Source of the DNA: Candidatus Parcubacteria bacterium
Lineage (GTDB): Bacteria; Patescibacteriota; Minisyncoccia; Phycocordibacterales; CAIZLB01
Reading direction: 5' to 3'
Assembly (NCBI GenBank): GCA_014378965.1
Contig: JACMMR010000043.1
Coordinates: 1-10,934 of the forward strand
DNA length: 10,934 bases
The notes below the pieces were generated by a model. That model was not told the DNA's origin. It ran no database searches and saw nothing but the letters and a program-made list of their open reading frames with translations. Positions 1 to 6,093 of this stretch are shown in pieces. A program made the translations under genes and the position numbers. The stretch's first letter is position 1; each line of letters begins with the position of its first letter.

Positions 1-1
1 A

Positions 2-151
2 AAAAGAGAGATAACAATAAAATTATACAATTATACAAAAAGTGGTAAAGGATTTTGGAATTTGTTATTCATCGGACCTGTATTCGAAGATAACCTTAAG
101 CTTAAATACTTTATAGCAATTCAGACCAAAATCGGGGAAACGGAAAAATAG
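2..151 (+). CDS. LOV (PAS-family) blue-light photoreceptor, C-terminal fragment
   Basis: The 5' part lies outside the window; 49 codons remain, ending in TAG at 149-151. The fragment reads as the second half of a LOV domain: NYTKSGK at residues 10-16, then FWNLL (18-22), a PVFED turn and KYFIAIQTK (35-43). NYTKSGK-FWNL matches what I recall of plant phototropin LOV2 almost exactly. The two Asn residues known in the family to hydrogen-bond the flavin ring (in NYTKSG and FWN) are present, as is the Gln that senses adduct formation (FIAIQ). The photoactive Cys (NCRFLQ motif) would lie upstream and cannot be checked. The protein stops about eight residues after the last strand, so any effector domain must be N-terminal, or it is a short LOV protein. 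Sensing blue light fits the photolyase-family genes downstream. Confidence 0.85.
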   Translation, partial: KREITIKLYNYTKSGKGFWNLLFIGPVFEDNLKLKYFIAIQTKIGETEK

Positions 152-253
152 CTTCACTAATTTTAAAAACAGGTTCAAATATCGTCACCACAAGGGTAAT
201 TCTATTTTCTCTAAGACAAAATATGTCGCACATGCTCGGAGCAAATAACGTAT

Positions 254-282
254 TTGACATTTCTACTTATATATTATATTAT
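254..282 (+). promoter_or_regulatory. Sigma-70-type promoter for the 318-719 gene
   Basis: A perfect TTGACA (254-259), a 17-nt spacer and TATTAT (277-282), one base from consensus. Predicted start near 289 gives a leader of about 29 nt. That leader is rich in A and C (CAACAACACC at 308-317) and has no Shine-Dalgarno. The spacer and -10 lie inside a long palindrome. Confidence 0.7.
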
Positions 283-295
283 ATATAAGTAGAAA
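260..295. repeat. 36-nt inverted repeat overlapping the promoter
   Basis: Arms 260-274 (TTTCTACTTATATAT) and 281-295 (ATATATAAGTAGAAA) are perfect 15-base reverse complements around the 6-base centre TATATT. The palindrome covers the spacer, the -10 and the likely start site. It could be an operator for a dimeric repressor or a cruciform/hairpin at the transcript's 5' end. Confidence 0.85.
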
Positions 296-317
296 CTTAA
301 ATACAACCAACAACACC

Positions 318-719
318 ATGTTATTCGACTTATTAGTATGTATCGGGATTATAGCAATTACACCCATGGTCGCAATTATTTTTCCAAATTCCTGCCTTGT
401 ACTTTACAGGCGCATGGCACCTTCAACAACAGACAAGCATTTGAACAGTAACAACACTGTTCCTAAGCTAGTACACTGGACAAGCACAGCATTCTTAATA
501 TCGTCACCTTTTCTTGTGGCTATGTCAGGCATTCTTGAATACTCTCATCACTGGGAATGGTATCTAGGATGTCTGTTGTGCGGAATTATAAGCTTTTGCA
601 CCTTCTGCTTTTGTGTTTTTGCAACTGGGAGAAAAGCATTCATGAAAAATTATCTCGTATTAATTCCCTTGACAGTGGTTTTTATTATTGGTGCAATCTG
701 TATTGCAGTACGTTCGTAA
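318..719 (+). CDS. Small four-helix membrane protein, unknown function
   Basis: 133 residues, not recognised as any named family. Four hydrophobic segments are visible at about residues 3-29, 52-73, 80-102 and 111-131, separated by short polar loops; the longest (31-50) contains RRMAPSTTDKH. It is unusually rich in cysteine for a membrane protein, with eight (8, 26, 85, 88, 94, 97, 99, 127), several in the third helix (CLLC, CTFCFC). The ATG at 318 is chosen because it is the first Met and follows a strong promoter at a suitable distance. There is no Shine-Dalgarno. It ends in TAA and is followed about 20 nt later by a hairpin and T-run, so it is probably a single-gene transcript. Helix-rich composition makes similarity calls unreliable; the reading frame itself is well supported. 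Confidence 0.7.
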   Translation: MLFDLLVCIGIIAITPMVAIIFPNSCLVLYRRMAPSTTDKHLNSNNTVPKLVHWTSTAFLISSPFLVAMSGILEYSHHWEWYLGCLLCGIISFCTFCFCVFATGRKAFMKNYLVLIPLTVVFIIGAICIAVRS

Positions 720-741
720 CCTCATTCCACAGTCACATAAG

Positions 742-776
742 AACCGTTTCAGCATCTTGTTGTGGCGGTTTTTTTT
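742..776 (+). terminator. Rho-independent terminator of the 318-719 gene
   Basis: AACCG (742-746) pairs with CGGTT (766-770), extended by G-U pairs and an inner AGC/GTT helix. A run of T follows (769-776, continuing as ATTTTT). It sits 22 nt after the stop codon. Confidence 0.65.
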
Positions 777-780
777 ATTT

Positions 781-1170
781 TTAAACAAAACTAAATCCTG
801 AATATGATATAAGTTTTTAAATGAAATATAAAATCCTCTTATTCGTAGTATTACTTTTTTCTTAAACTTGTTTCTATTTTTTTTGGAATAAAACAATATC
901 CCAAAAGATAATTTCTAAAATAATACAAATGGATTAATTTTTCCTCGTTTTAGTAACCACTATTTAGTGAACATGTTGAATAAAAATAGTCCAAGTGGTT
1001 TTAGTTGGTACCTATCAAATACAAAGGATGACCAGTTTGAGATTTTATCAGATATACCAAACGATTTAGGTCCTTTTATTTCAGGAAGTAAAAATTTTTT
1101 TCTCCCGACGGCTATAAAATAATTTATATAAAAGATAATAAGCTGAAGGTTTCCTGTAAAATCTAAGATA
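781..1170. other. Gene-poor stretch between the terminator and the photolyase-family gene
   Basis: About 390 bases of very AT-rich DNA with no recognisable gene. The only candidate is a 49-codon plus-strand frame, 973-1122 (ATG to TAA), with the non-repetitive composition SWYLSNTKDDQFEIL in its middle. TATTTA (961-966) stands 6 nt before its ATG, inside the small palindrome CACTATTTAGTG (958-969). I do not recognise the peptide and hold it at about 0.2. No convincing terminator is visible for the minus-strand gene ending at 1171. Confidence 0.4.
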
Positions 1171-2622
1171 TTATTTCTTAAGCAGGTATTCCTTGGCAAT
1201 TTTTAAATAATTTTCTTTTTTATTCTTTTCCATCTTTTCATATAGTCTCGGCATCATCGATAGCCGATGATTACTTATGAAAAAGTCATGGTGACTAGCA
1301 ATAAAATTCCAATATAGCGCAGTCCACTTCTCTTCCCAATCTCCACCAAGATAGTCAGACATTTTTTTGATATAATTGCTGCCCGATATGTATGGTTTTG
1401 TGGCAAAAATACCACCATCAGCGAACTGACTCATCCCATACACATTTGGTACCATTACCCAGTCATACGCATCAATATACATTGCCATAAACCATCGATA
1501 CACATGATCCGGATTTACTTGAGAAAGCAACATAAAGTTCCCGAGAACCATCAACCGTTCGATATGATGGTTATATCCATAGTGCAATGCTTTCTTAATA
1601 GCACTATCAACTGGCCGAATACCAGTATCTCCAGTCCAAAATCCCACTGGTAAACTACGGGTATGCTTCCAAAAATTCTTAGTACGCATAACAACACCGT
1701 CACACTCGTAGGTCGCTCGCATAAACTCCCGCCACCCAATAATCTGTCGCACAAAACCCTCGAGTGAATTTATAGGTATAGTATGAGTATCTGCAAACTC
1801 TATTGCCCTGTCGATTACTTGTTTTGGTTCAAGTAATCCTATATTTATGAGGGGTGACAATGTTGAGTGAAAAAGTCGTACGCTTTTTTCTGTGAGTGCA
1901 TCTTCATACACACCAAAGTCTCTAAAACGATCTTTAAAAAAACTTTCTAGAAAAATATCAGCCTCTTTATGAGTATATGGTAACCAGCAACCAATATCGC
2001 CATATTTTTCAGCTTTTACAGTATCAAGCCACTTCTTTATTTTTAGTACATCAAAATTATTTTCAAAAATAACATCTTTCGGAAGAACTGCACTTTTGGA
2101 AAGTTTTTTTTGATTGTCGGCATCAAAGCTCCACTCACCACCTCTTGGTTTTCCCTGTCCATCCATCATAATACTTAGATCCTCCCGAACTTTTTTGTAA
2201 AACCTACCCATATTTTTATTTGAGTTTTTATATCTAGCTATTGATTCCTCCTTTGGCAAAATAAAAAGTGATGATTCATACCAGACACGTTTAATTTTAG
2301 AAGCTTCTATCGCTCGCTCCAAATAGTAGTCAGTAGTGTCGACGACATGAATTATCTGTATTCCTTCTTTTATTAAATATTTGAACACATCGACCGTTTT
2401 TAAGTAGTGTTCAATCGTTAAACGTTGTATTTTGTAACCATCCTTTTTTAAGGATTCTTCGTATGCATCCATACTGAGCTTATGAAGCACAAGCTTTTGA
2501 TAATGAATCGGGTTATGGGAGAGGATGAGTGATTCTTCAATAAGAAATATCATTCGACCTTTTTTGATAGCGGGCGATTTCACAAATAGCTGATGGGGAT
2601 ATATTAGAGTTGCTTCTTTCAT
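1171..2622 (-). CDS. Cryptochrome/photolyase of the PhrB (FeS-BCP/DPRP) family, lacking Fe-S cysteines
   Basis: 483 residues, close to the usual family length of about 500. The N-terminal DPRP alpha/beta domain begins with IYPHQLF (7-13). The C-terminal FAD domain is clear: IGWREFMRATY (295-305), FWTGDTGIRP (328-337), YNHHIERLMVLGNF (350-363), IDAYDWVMVPN (383-393) and MSQFADGGIFATKPYISG (397-414). Characterised members repair (6-4) photoproducts using FAD, a lumazine antenna and a [4Fe-4S] cluster held by four Cys. None of those Cys is here: the position after GETDMA is Pro339-equivalent (IRPV), and the stretch 421-440 (MSDYLGGDWEEKWTALYWNF) has replaced the CxxC...C loop. The FAD domain and the HHIER histidines are intact, so a flavoprotein is expected; whether it repairs DNA or signals is open. 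The ATG at 2622 follows tandem TATACT boxes by 7 nt. Ends in TAA. Confidence 0.92.
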   Translation of the reverse strand: MKEATLIYPHQLFVKSPAIKKGRMIFLIEESLILSHNPIHYQKLVLHKLSMDAYEESLKKDGYKIQRLTIEHYLKTVDVFKYLIKEGIQIIHVVDTTDYYLERAIEASKIKRVWYESSLFILPKEESIARYKNSNKNMGRFYKKVREDLSIMMDGQGKPRGGEWSFDADNQKKLSKSAVLPKDVIFENNFDVLKIKKWLDTVKAEKYGDIGCWLPYTHKEADIFLESFFKDRFRDFGVYEDALTEKSVRLFHSTLSPLINIGLLEPKQVIDRAIEFADTHTIPINSLEGFVRQIIGWREFMRATYECDGVVMRTKNFWKHTRSLPVGFWTGDTGIRPVDSAIKKALHYGYNHHIERLMVLGNFMLLSQVNPDHVYRWFMAMYIDAYDWVMVPNVYGMSQFADGGIFATKPYISGSNYIKKMSDYLGGDWEEKWTALYWNFIASHHDFFISNHRLSMMPRLYEKMEKNKKENYLKIAKEYLLKK

Positions 2623-2629
2623 ATAAGTT

Positions 2630-2640
2630 AGTATAGTATA
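2630..2640 (-). promoter_or_regulatory. Tandem overlapping -10 boxes for the PhrB-like gene
   Basis: On the minus strand TATACT occurs twice, at 2640-2635 and 2635-2630. The proximal copy ends 7 nt before the ATG at 2622, so transcription would begin at or next to the start codon. No -35 of consensus quality is seen. Confidence 0.5.
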
Positions 2641-2642
2641 AT
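2637..2642 (+). promoter_or_regulatory. -10 box for the DUF2256/FAD-domain operon
   Basis: A perfect TATAAT ends 10 nt before the ATG at 2653, giving a predicted leader of only about 3-4 nt. It overlaps the opposite-strand TATACT (2640-2635), so the two divergent transcripts share about four bases of -10 sequence. Confidence 0.5.
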
Positions 2643-2652
2643 TATTGTCTAG

Positions 2653-2784
2653 ATGAAAATAAAAGAATCAAAAATTTGTATTGTATGTAAGATATCATTT
2701 ACCAATCGTAAGTGATGGTCAAGTCGTAATCAATGGGATCTGGTCAAGTACTGCTCAGACCGTTGCCGAAATAAAAAAATATGA
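2653..2784 (+). pseudogene. DUF2256-type mini zinc-ribbon gene interrupted by an in-frame TGA
   Basis: Read through one internal TGA (2713-2715), this frame gives 43 residues matching my recollection of DUF2256: CIVC (9-12), FTNRK (16-20), [TGA], W22, then WDLVKYCSDRCR (28-39). That supplies the two Cys pairs of a small zinc ribbon. The family consensus I recall has FTWRKKW, so TGA stands where the second Lys is usual. The frame ends in TGA at 2782-2784, overlapping the next gene's ATG as ATGA, a classic coupled junction that shows the frame is the ancestral one. DUF2256 genes commonly sit beside photolyase-family genes, as here. The gene is either a nonsense pseudogene, read through at UGA, or affected by a sequence error. 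About 3,000 codons of neighbouring genes contain no in-frame TGA, so wholesale recoding (code 25) is unlikely. Too short to appear in routine gene calls. Confidence 0.8.
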
Positions 2785-3878
2785 ATCCCTATTTAACTTA
2801 TAATGAAATCTTAGAAATAATTGACGCTTTTAATCCGGCCACTTATTCTAAAACTAGAAATCACCTCAGAGGGTGTGTATCACGACTCTCACCTTATATT
2901 GCTCGGGGTGTTATCAGCTTACCTGTTATTCGCGACCGAGTGTTGGCTCGACACTCAAAGCGTGATGCTCAAAAATTTGTTCAAGAATTAGCATGGAGAG
3001 AGTATTTTCAAAAAGTATATAAAGCAAAAGGCAAAAAGATTTTTTCCGATCTCCGATTTACTCGTACTGACTGGCGAAATAACGAGGTTCTAAGTGCAGT
3101 ACTGAGCGCACAAACGGGTATCATCGCAGTAGATTTACAACTCGCTGAGCTCATGGAGCATGGCTACATGCATAATCACGCAAGAATGTGGACAGCTATG
3201 CTATCCTGTAATGTAGCAAAAACTCATTGGTATAATATGAGTCGTTTTATGTATTATCACTTACTTGATGGCGACCTTGCATCAAATACTCTTTCTTGGC
3301 AATGGGTTGCAGGTACGTCAGTCCAAAAACAATATGTAGCAAATCAAGAATTGATCAACGGGTGTAGTGACACAAAACAGCAACATACATATATTGATGT
3401 TCCAATCGATTTGATTAACCAAGGAGGCACACCAAGTGAGCTTGTAGACCACGAACCTTTTTCATATAAAATGTTGTACCCTGAGTCTGATATTATCTCT
3501 GATGTATCACACAAAACAGTTTTTTTATATCACCCATGGAGTATTGATCCTTTATGGAGAACCGAAGAATTAGGTGAGCGAATTTTTGTGATCGAGCCAA
3601 GGTTATTTGATTTATTTCCTGTTTCTCCTCGAGTACTTGAGCATATGTTACGTCTACTTAAAACTCATGTACCTACTGTCAATATATTTGTTGGAAATGT
3701 CGAAACAATTCCTGGTATTACAAATGCAACTGTTTTCTCCGTAGATCATCCGGCCACAACCCATTTTATAGGACACAAAGATCCTACTTTGGAGCTGTTT
3801 CCAAATATTACAGGATATTATCCAAGTTTCTTTAAATTTTGGCAAGCCTGTGAAGAATCTAATGATAACGCTTTATAA
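2781..3878 (+). CDS. Photolyase-type FAD-binding domain protein with an unusual C-terminal domain
   Basis: 365 residues. The N-terminal 190 are a photolyase/cryptochrome FAD domain without the usual antenna domain in front: SRLSPYIARGVIS (34-46), ELAWREYFQKVY (69-80), GYMHNHARMWTAML (128-141), and DGDLASNTLSWQWVAGTS (163-180). These correspond to the FAD-contacting MHNRxRM and DGDLAANxxxWQWAASTG motifs of E. coli Phr. W150, W173 and W175 fall where electron-transfer tryptophans lie in the family. The canonical continuation after AASTG (the PYFRIFNP region) is not recognisable. Residues 240-365 instead look alpha/beta (strands KTVFLYHPW, RIFVIEP, VNIFVGNV, NATVFSVDHP), resembling the domain that normally comes first. 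The ATG is fixed by the ATGA overlap with DUF2256. The TAA lies 6 nt from the convergent epimerase gene. FAD binding is likely; repair activity is uncertain. Confidence 0.88.
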   Translation: MNPYLTYNEILEIIDAFNPATYSKTRNHLRGCVSRLSPYIARGVISLPVIRDRVLARHSKRDAQKFVQELAWREYFQKVYKAKGKKIFSDLRFTRTDWRNNEVLSAVLSAQTGIIAVDLQLAELMEHGYMHNHARMWTAMLSCNVAKTHWYNMSRFMYYHLLDGDLASNTLSWQWVAGTSVQKQYVANQELINGCSDTKQQHTYIDVPIDLINQGGTPSELVDHEPFSYKMLYPESDIISDVSHKTVFLYHPWSIDPLWRTEELGERIFVIEPRLFDLFPVSPRVLEHMLRLLKTHVPTVNIFVGNVETIPGITNATVFSVDHPATTHFIGHKDPTLELFPNITGYYPSFFKFWQACEESNDNAL

Positions 3879-3884
3879 AAAAGA

Positions 3885-4796
3885 CTATATTGTATTATTT
3901 TTAACAATTTTCTCCAGTGCCTCTTTGAGCTTTGGATGTTTATATTGAAATCCTGAGTCCAAAAGCTTCTTAGATGACATCCGTGTACTAGTATCAAATG
4001 TGTGGGCCAACTCTCCATATCGTAAATACAAAATAAATATTGGTATAGAAAAAAGTACATATCGACCATACGCGTTGCCGAGCATTTTCATAAAATCTTT
4101 TTGTCTTACTTGTTCTGGTGCTCCTGTATTAACGGGTCCGTGCAAACCTTCATTTTCCAACGCAAAAATATAAATATTTACAATATCAATTATGTGTACC
4201 CATGGAAACCAAGCTTTACCATTACCTATCCATGCTCCCAGACCAAATCTGAATGGTACAAAAAGTGGTTCAAGTATTCCACCCTTCCCTAGCACATGCG
4301 CTGTGCGAATTTGTACTGTACGAATACCAAACACTTTGGCTTTTTCTGCTTCCTCTTCCCAATCCGTACAAACTGTAGCCAGAAAATCTTTACCACACTT
4401 TGCAGACTCGTCTACCTGTAGTTCTCCTGTATCTCCATAAAAGCCAAAGGCTGACGCACTAACCAAAACTTTTGGCTTATTATTCCAATTTGAGATTGTT
4501 TGAACTATTTTTCTAGTACTTTTTATACGGCTGTCGTACACATCTTTTTTAAACTTTTTCGTCCATCGACCAAAAATATTTTTTCCAGCTAGGTGGATTA
4601 TCCCATAGAGTACTCCATCATATTTTGAAGGAATTTCACGATCAGATACATTTAGTTTTTCAAATGTCAGACTTTCATGTTTTATTCTTGGTTCACTCAT
4701 ATCTGCTACAATTACATTGTAACCCTTATCTAAAAGGGCTTGTGTAAGTTTTGTGCCGATAAAACCTGATCCACCGGTTATTAATATTTTTTTCAT
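3885..4796 (-). CDS. TIGR01777-family NAD(P)-dependent epimerase (atypical SDR)
   Basis: 303 residues, full length for the family. The Rossmann nucleotide-binding loop is GGSGFIG (8-14). HLAGKNIFGRWTKKFK (68-83), SASAFGFYG (113-121, with Tyr120 at the active-site position) and RTAHVLGKGGILEPL mark the TIGR01777 (YfcH/SDR39U1-like) subfamily. The C-terminus, SSKKLLDSGFQYKHPKLKEAL, fits the DUF1731 tail. Substrate is unknown for the family. It is the last gene of a three-gene operon, one base after tspO. The ATG is chosen because it lies directly after the tspO TAG and a 7-bp hairpin that covers that junction, suggesting translational coupling. I recall this SDR type recurring beside photolyase and TspO genes in other bacteria, which supports a role in the same light-linked physiology (inference). 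Ends in TAG. Confidence 0.9.
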   Translation of the reverse strand: MKKILITGGSGFIGTKLTQALLDKGYNVIVADMSEPRIKHESLTFEKLNVSDREIPSKYDGVLYGIIHLAGKNIFGRWTKKFKKDVYDSRIKSTRKIVQTISNWNNKPKVLVSASAFGFYGDTGELQVDESAKCGKDFLATVCTDWEEEAEKAKVFGIRTVQIRTAHVLGKGGILEPLFVPFRFGLGAWIGNGKAWFPWVHIIDIVNIYIFALENEGLHGPVNTGAPEQVRQKDFMKMLGNAYGRYVLFSIPIFILYLRYGELAHTFDTSTRMSSKKLLDSGFQYKHPKLKEALEKIVKNNTI

Positions 4797-4814
4797 CCTA
4801 TCTATTGAGATAGG
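4797..4814 (-). promoter_or_regulatory. Hairpin at the tspO-epimerase junction
   Basis: CCTATCT (4797-4803) and AGATAGG (4808-4814) are perfect 7-base reverse complements around a 4-nt loop. In the mRNA the stem contains the tspO stop codon and ends immediately before the epimerase AUG. Ribosomes finishing tspO would melt it, so it may couple translation of the two genes. Confidence 0.6.
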
Positions 4815-5202
4815 TTATGCTTAGTTGTAAACACGTAGCAAAAGCACCCCAGAGAAGATATGGAATATTGACATAGACTACCCAACGAAGTTCTGGTGTT
4901 GCATGCCAGATAGAATACAGTCCCCAGACGAGAGTGCCGACGATAAGCAAAATATCAAGTGAAGCAAGTAGGTTGTTTTTTAGCCCAAACTGTATCGGTG
5001 TAAATATTAAATTAAAAAACAGATTCAGTACAAACGGCAGAGCTACCATCCATGGAATTTGCTTGGTGAATGCTTTGTAAAACACCGTACCGAAAGACAC
5101 TGCAATAATCGCATAGAGCACACTCCACACCGGCCCAAAGAGCCATGAGGGTGGAGCCCATGTTGGTTTGATAAGTTGTGAGTACCAGTTGTTTGTGTTC
5201 AT
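4798..5202 (-). CDS. tspO: TspO/MBR family tryptophan-rich sensory protein
   Basis: 134 residues from the ATG at 5202. A longer reading to 5334 exists but runs back over the upstream gene; the chosen start gives the typical N-terminus, KPTWAPPSWLFGPVWSVLY (12-30). Five membrane helices can be laid out (about 19-40, 48-66, 76-97, 100-115, 117-131), and aromatic residues are frequent. The C-terminal VNIPYLLWGAFATCLQLSI matches the fifth-helix LPYLxWxxFAxxLN signature. TspO proteins are membrane receptors for porphyrins, heme and cholesterol, linked in bacteria to light, oxygen and stress responses. Here it lies 13 nt after the DUF2892 gene and 1 nt before the epimerase, so all three are surely co-transcribed. 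The start has only A/T-rich sequence before it and no Shine-Dalgarno. Ends in TAG, inside a hairpin. Confidence 0.92.
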   Translation of the reverse strand: MNTNNWYSQLIKPTWAPPSWLFGPVWSVLYAIIAVSFGTVFYKAFTKQIPWMVALPFVLNLFFNLIFTPIQFGLKNNLLASLDILLIVGTLVWGLYSIWHATPELRWVVYVNIPYLLWGAFATCLQLSITYLNR

Positions 5203-5215
5203 ATATTTTTTATTT

Positions 5216-6070
5216 TTATTGACAAGTATTTTTACCAATTGCGGCGTAGAAACCACACCAACTAAAGATAGCTTCAAAAGTCGCAAAACCGGAAAAGAAG
5301 ATGAGAATAGGGCTCCATGTGGTGAGCATAGCAAAGAAGAGTAACCCTACTCCGATAGAGAGACGAATCAAGCGGCCACCTTTGTCGATGTTTTTAGTTG
5401 CTCCCCGAGGTGAATTCTTCGCAACTTTTTTCAAGATCAAACGATACGCGAAACCAACAATTCCAGCCAGGATATACATCAAAATAATAAGTCCCCAGCC
5501 AAATGGTGAGACAATAAAACCAATGGGAGAAACATTAAAAAAATCACGTTTAAGTTTAGGAATAATAGTAAGCGCGTTTAAACCCTCCTTACCGTCAAAG
5601 GCTTCTATCTCTCCGATTGCAAGCGAGTACTTGCTATCGTTGTTTAGGCTCGACACTCGAATCTCATATGTACCAGCTTCGACACGCGCTTTGTATTCAG
5701 GCCCCATCCAGTAAGAGTCGGCACCGAATGGTTCATAAAACTTCTTCCACTCAAAAGATATACCGTTAAGAGTAGCTAAGGGTTTATCAATATTGCCGTC
5801 TTTTATAACTACAGCAGAAACATCTTTCTTTTGACCGATAATATCAGGCACCAATACATTGACATATAAATCAAAGGGTTTACTAGCTTTTATAACATAT
5901 ACATCTGGCTCACCCGCAAGCTTACCGTAATATGCTTTTGAAATTTCAGGATTAGGAACTTGTGTCAGCCTGCTCTCAGTAATACGAGGTTGATGTGCCA
6001 AAGCTAAAGTTGGTAATAGTAAAATTGTAAAAAAAGTGAGTGGAATTAATTTATACATTTTTTTTATCAT
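5216..6070 (-). CDS. Secreted beta-domain protein fused to a C-terminal DUF2892 (YgaP-type) membrane unit
   Basis: 284 residues. A signal peptide is clear (hydrophobic 8-25, likely cleaved after LALA before HQP). Residues 26-175 form an apparently extracytoplasmic, beta-rich domain I do not recognise, with GEPDVYVIKASKPFDLYVNV (53-72) and AGTYEIRVSS (132-141) resembling a DOMON- or PPC-like sandwich (weak). A membrane helix follows (about 190-212), then a cytoplasmic basic stretch KKVAKNSPR. The last 60 residues fit DUF2892: NIDKGGRLIRLSIGVGLL (227-244), a second hydrophobic segment and WCGFYAAIGKNTC (271-283). DUF2892 is usually a stand-alone protein of about 65 residues or a rhodanese partner, so this fusion is notable. 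First gene of the operon with tspO and the epimerase. The ATG at 6070 follows a TAATAT box by 6 nt; an in-frame ATG at 6058 is an alternative. Ends in TAA. Confidence 0.75.
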   Translation of the reverse strand: MIKKMYKLIPLTFFTILLLPTLALAHQPRITESRLTQVPNPEISKAYYGKLAGEPDVYVIKASKPFDLYVNVLVPDIIGQKKDVSAVVIKDGNIDKPLATLNGISFEWKKFYEPFGADSYWMGPEYKARVEAGTYEIRVSSLNNDSKYSLAIGEIEAFDGKEGLNALTIIPKLKRDFFNVSPIGFIVSPFGWGLIILMYILAGIVGFAYRLILKKVAKNSPRGATKNIDKGGRLIRLSIGVGLLFFAMLTTWSPILIFFSGFATFEAIFSWCGFYAAIGKNTCQ

Positions 6071-6076
6071 ATAAAT

Positions 6077-6085
6077 ATATTACCA
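6077..6085 (-). promoter_or_regulatory. Extended -10 promoter, leaderless geometry, for the DUF2892-tspO-epimerase operon
   Basis: Minus-strand TGG-TAATAT (6085-6077) is an extended -10 (TGN plus hexamer). It ends exactly 6 nt before the ATG at 6070, which places the predicted transcription start on the A of the start codon. Confidence 0.55.
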
Positions 6086-6093
6086 TTTTTAAC

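Noticed and set aside
960..1199. Minus-strand frame of 79 codons after the PhrB-like gene
   Set aside because: It overlaps the end of that gene, begins inside it and shows no motif.
5203..5334. Longer tspO start (44 extra residues)
   Set aside because: It overlaps the upstream gene, and the family N-terminus begins at the Met at 5202.
5301..5714. 137-codon plus-strand frame
   Set aside because: It is antisense to the well-supported DUF2892 fusion gene and has no recognisable motif or promoter.
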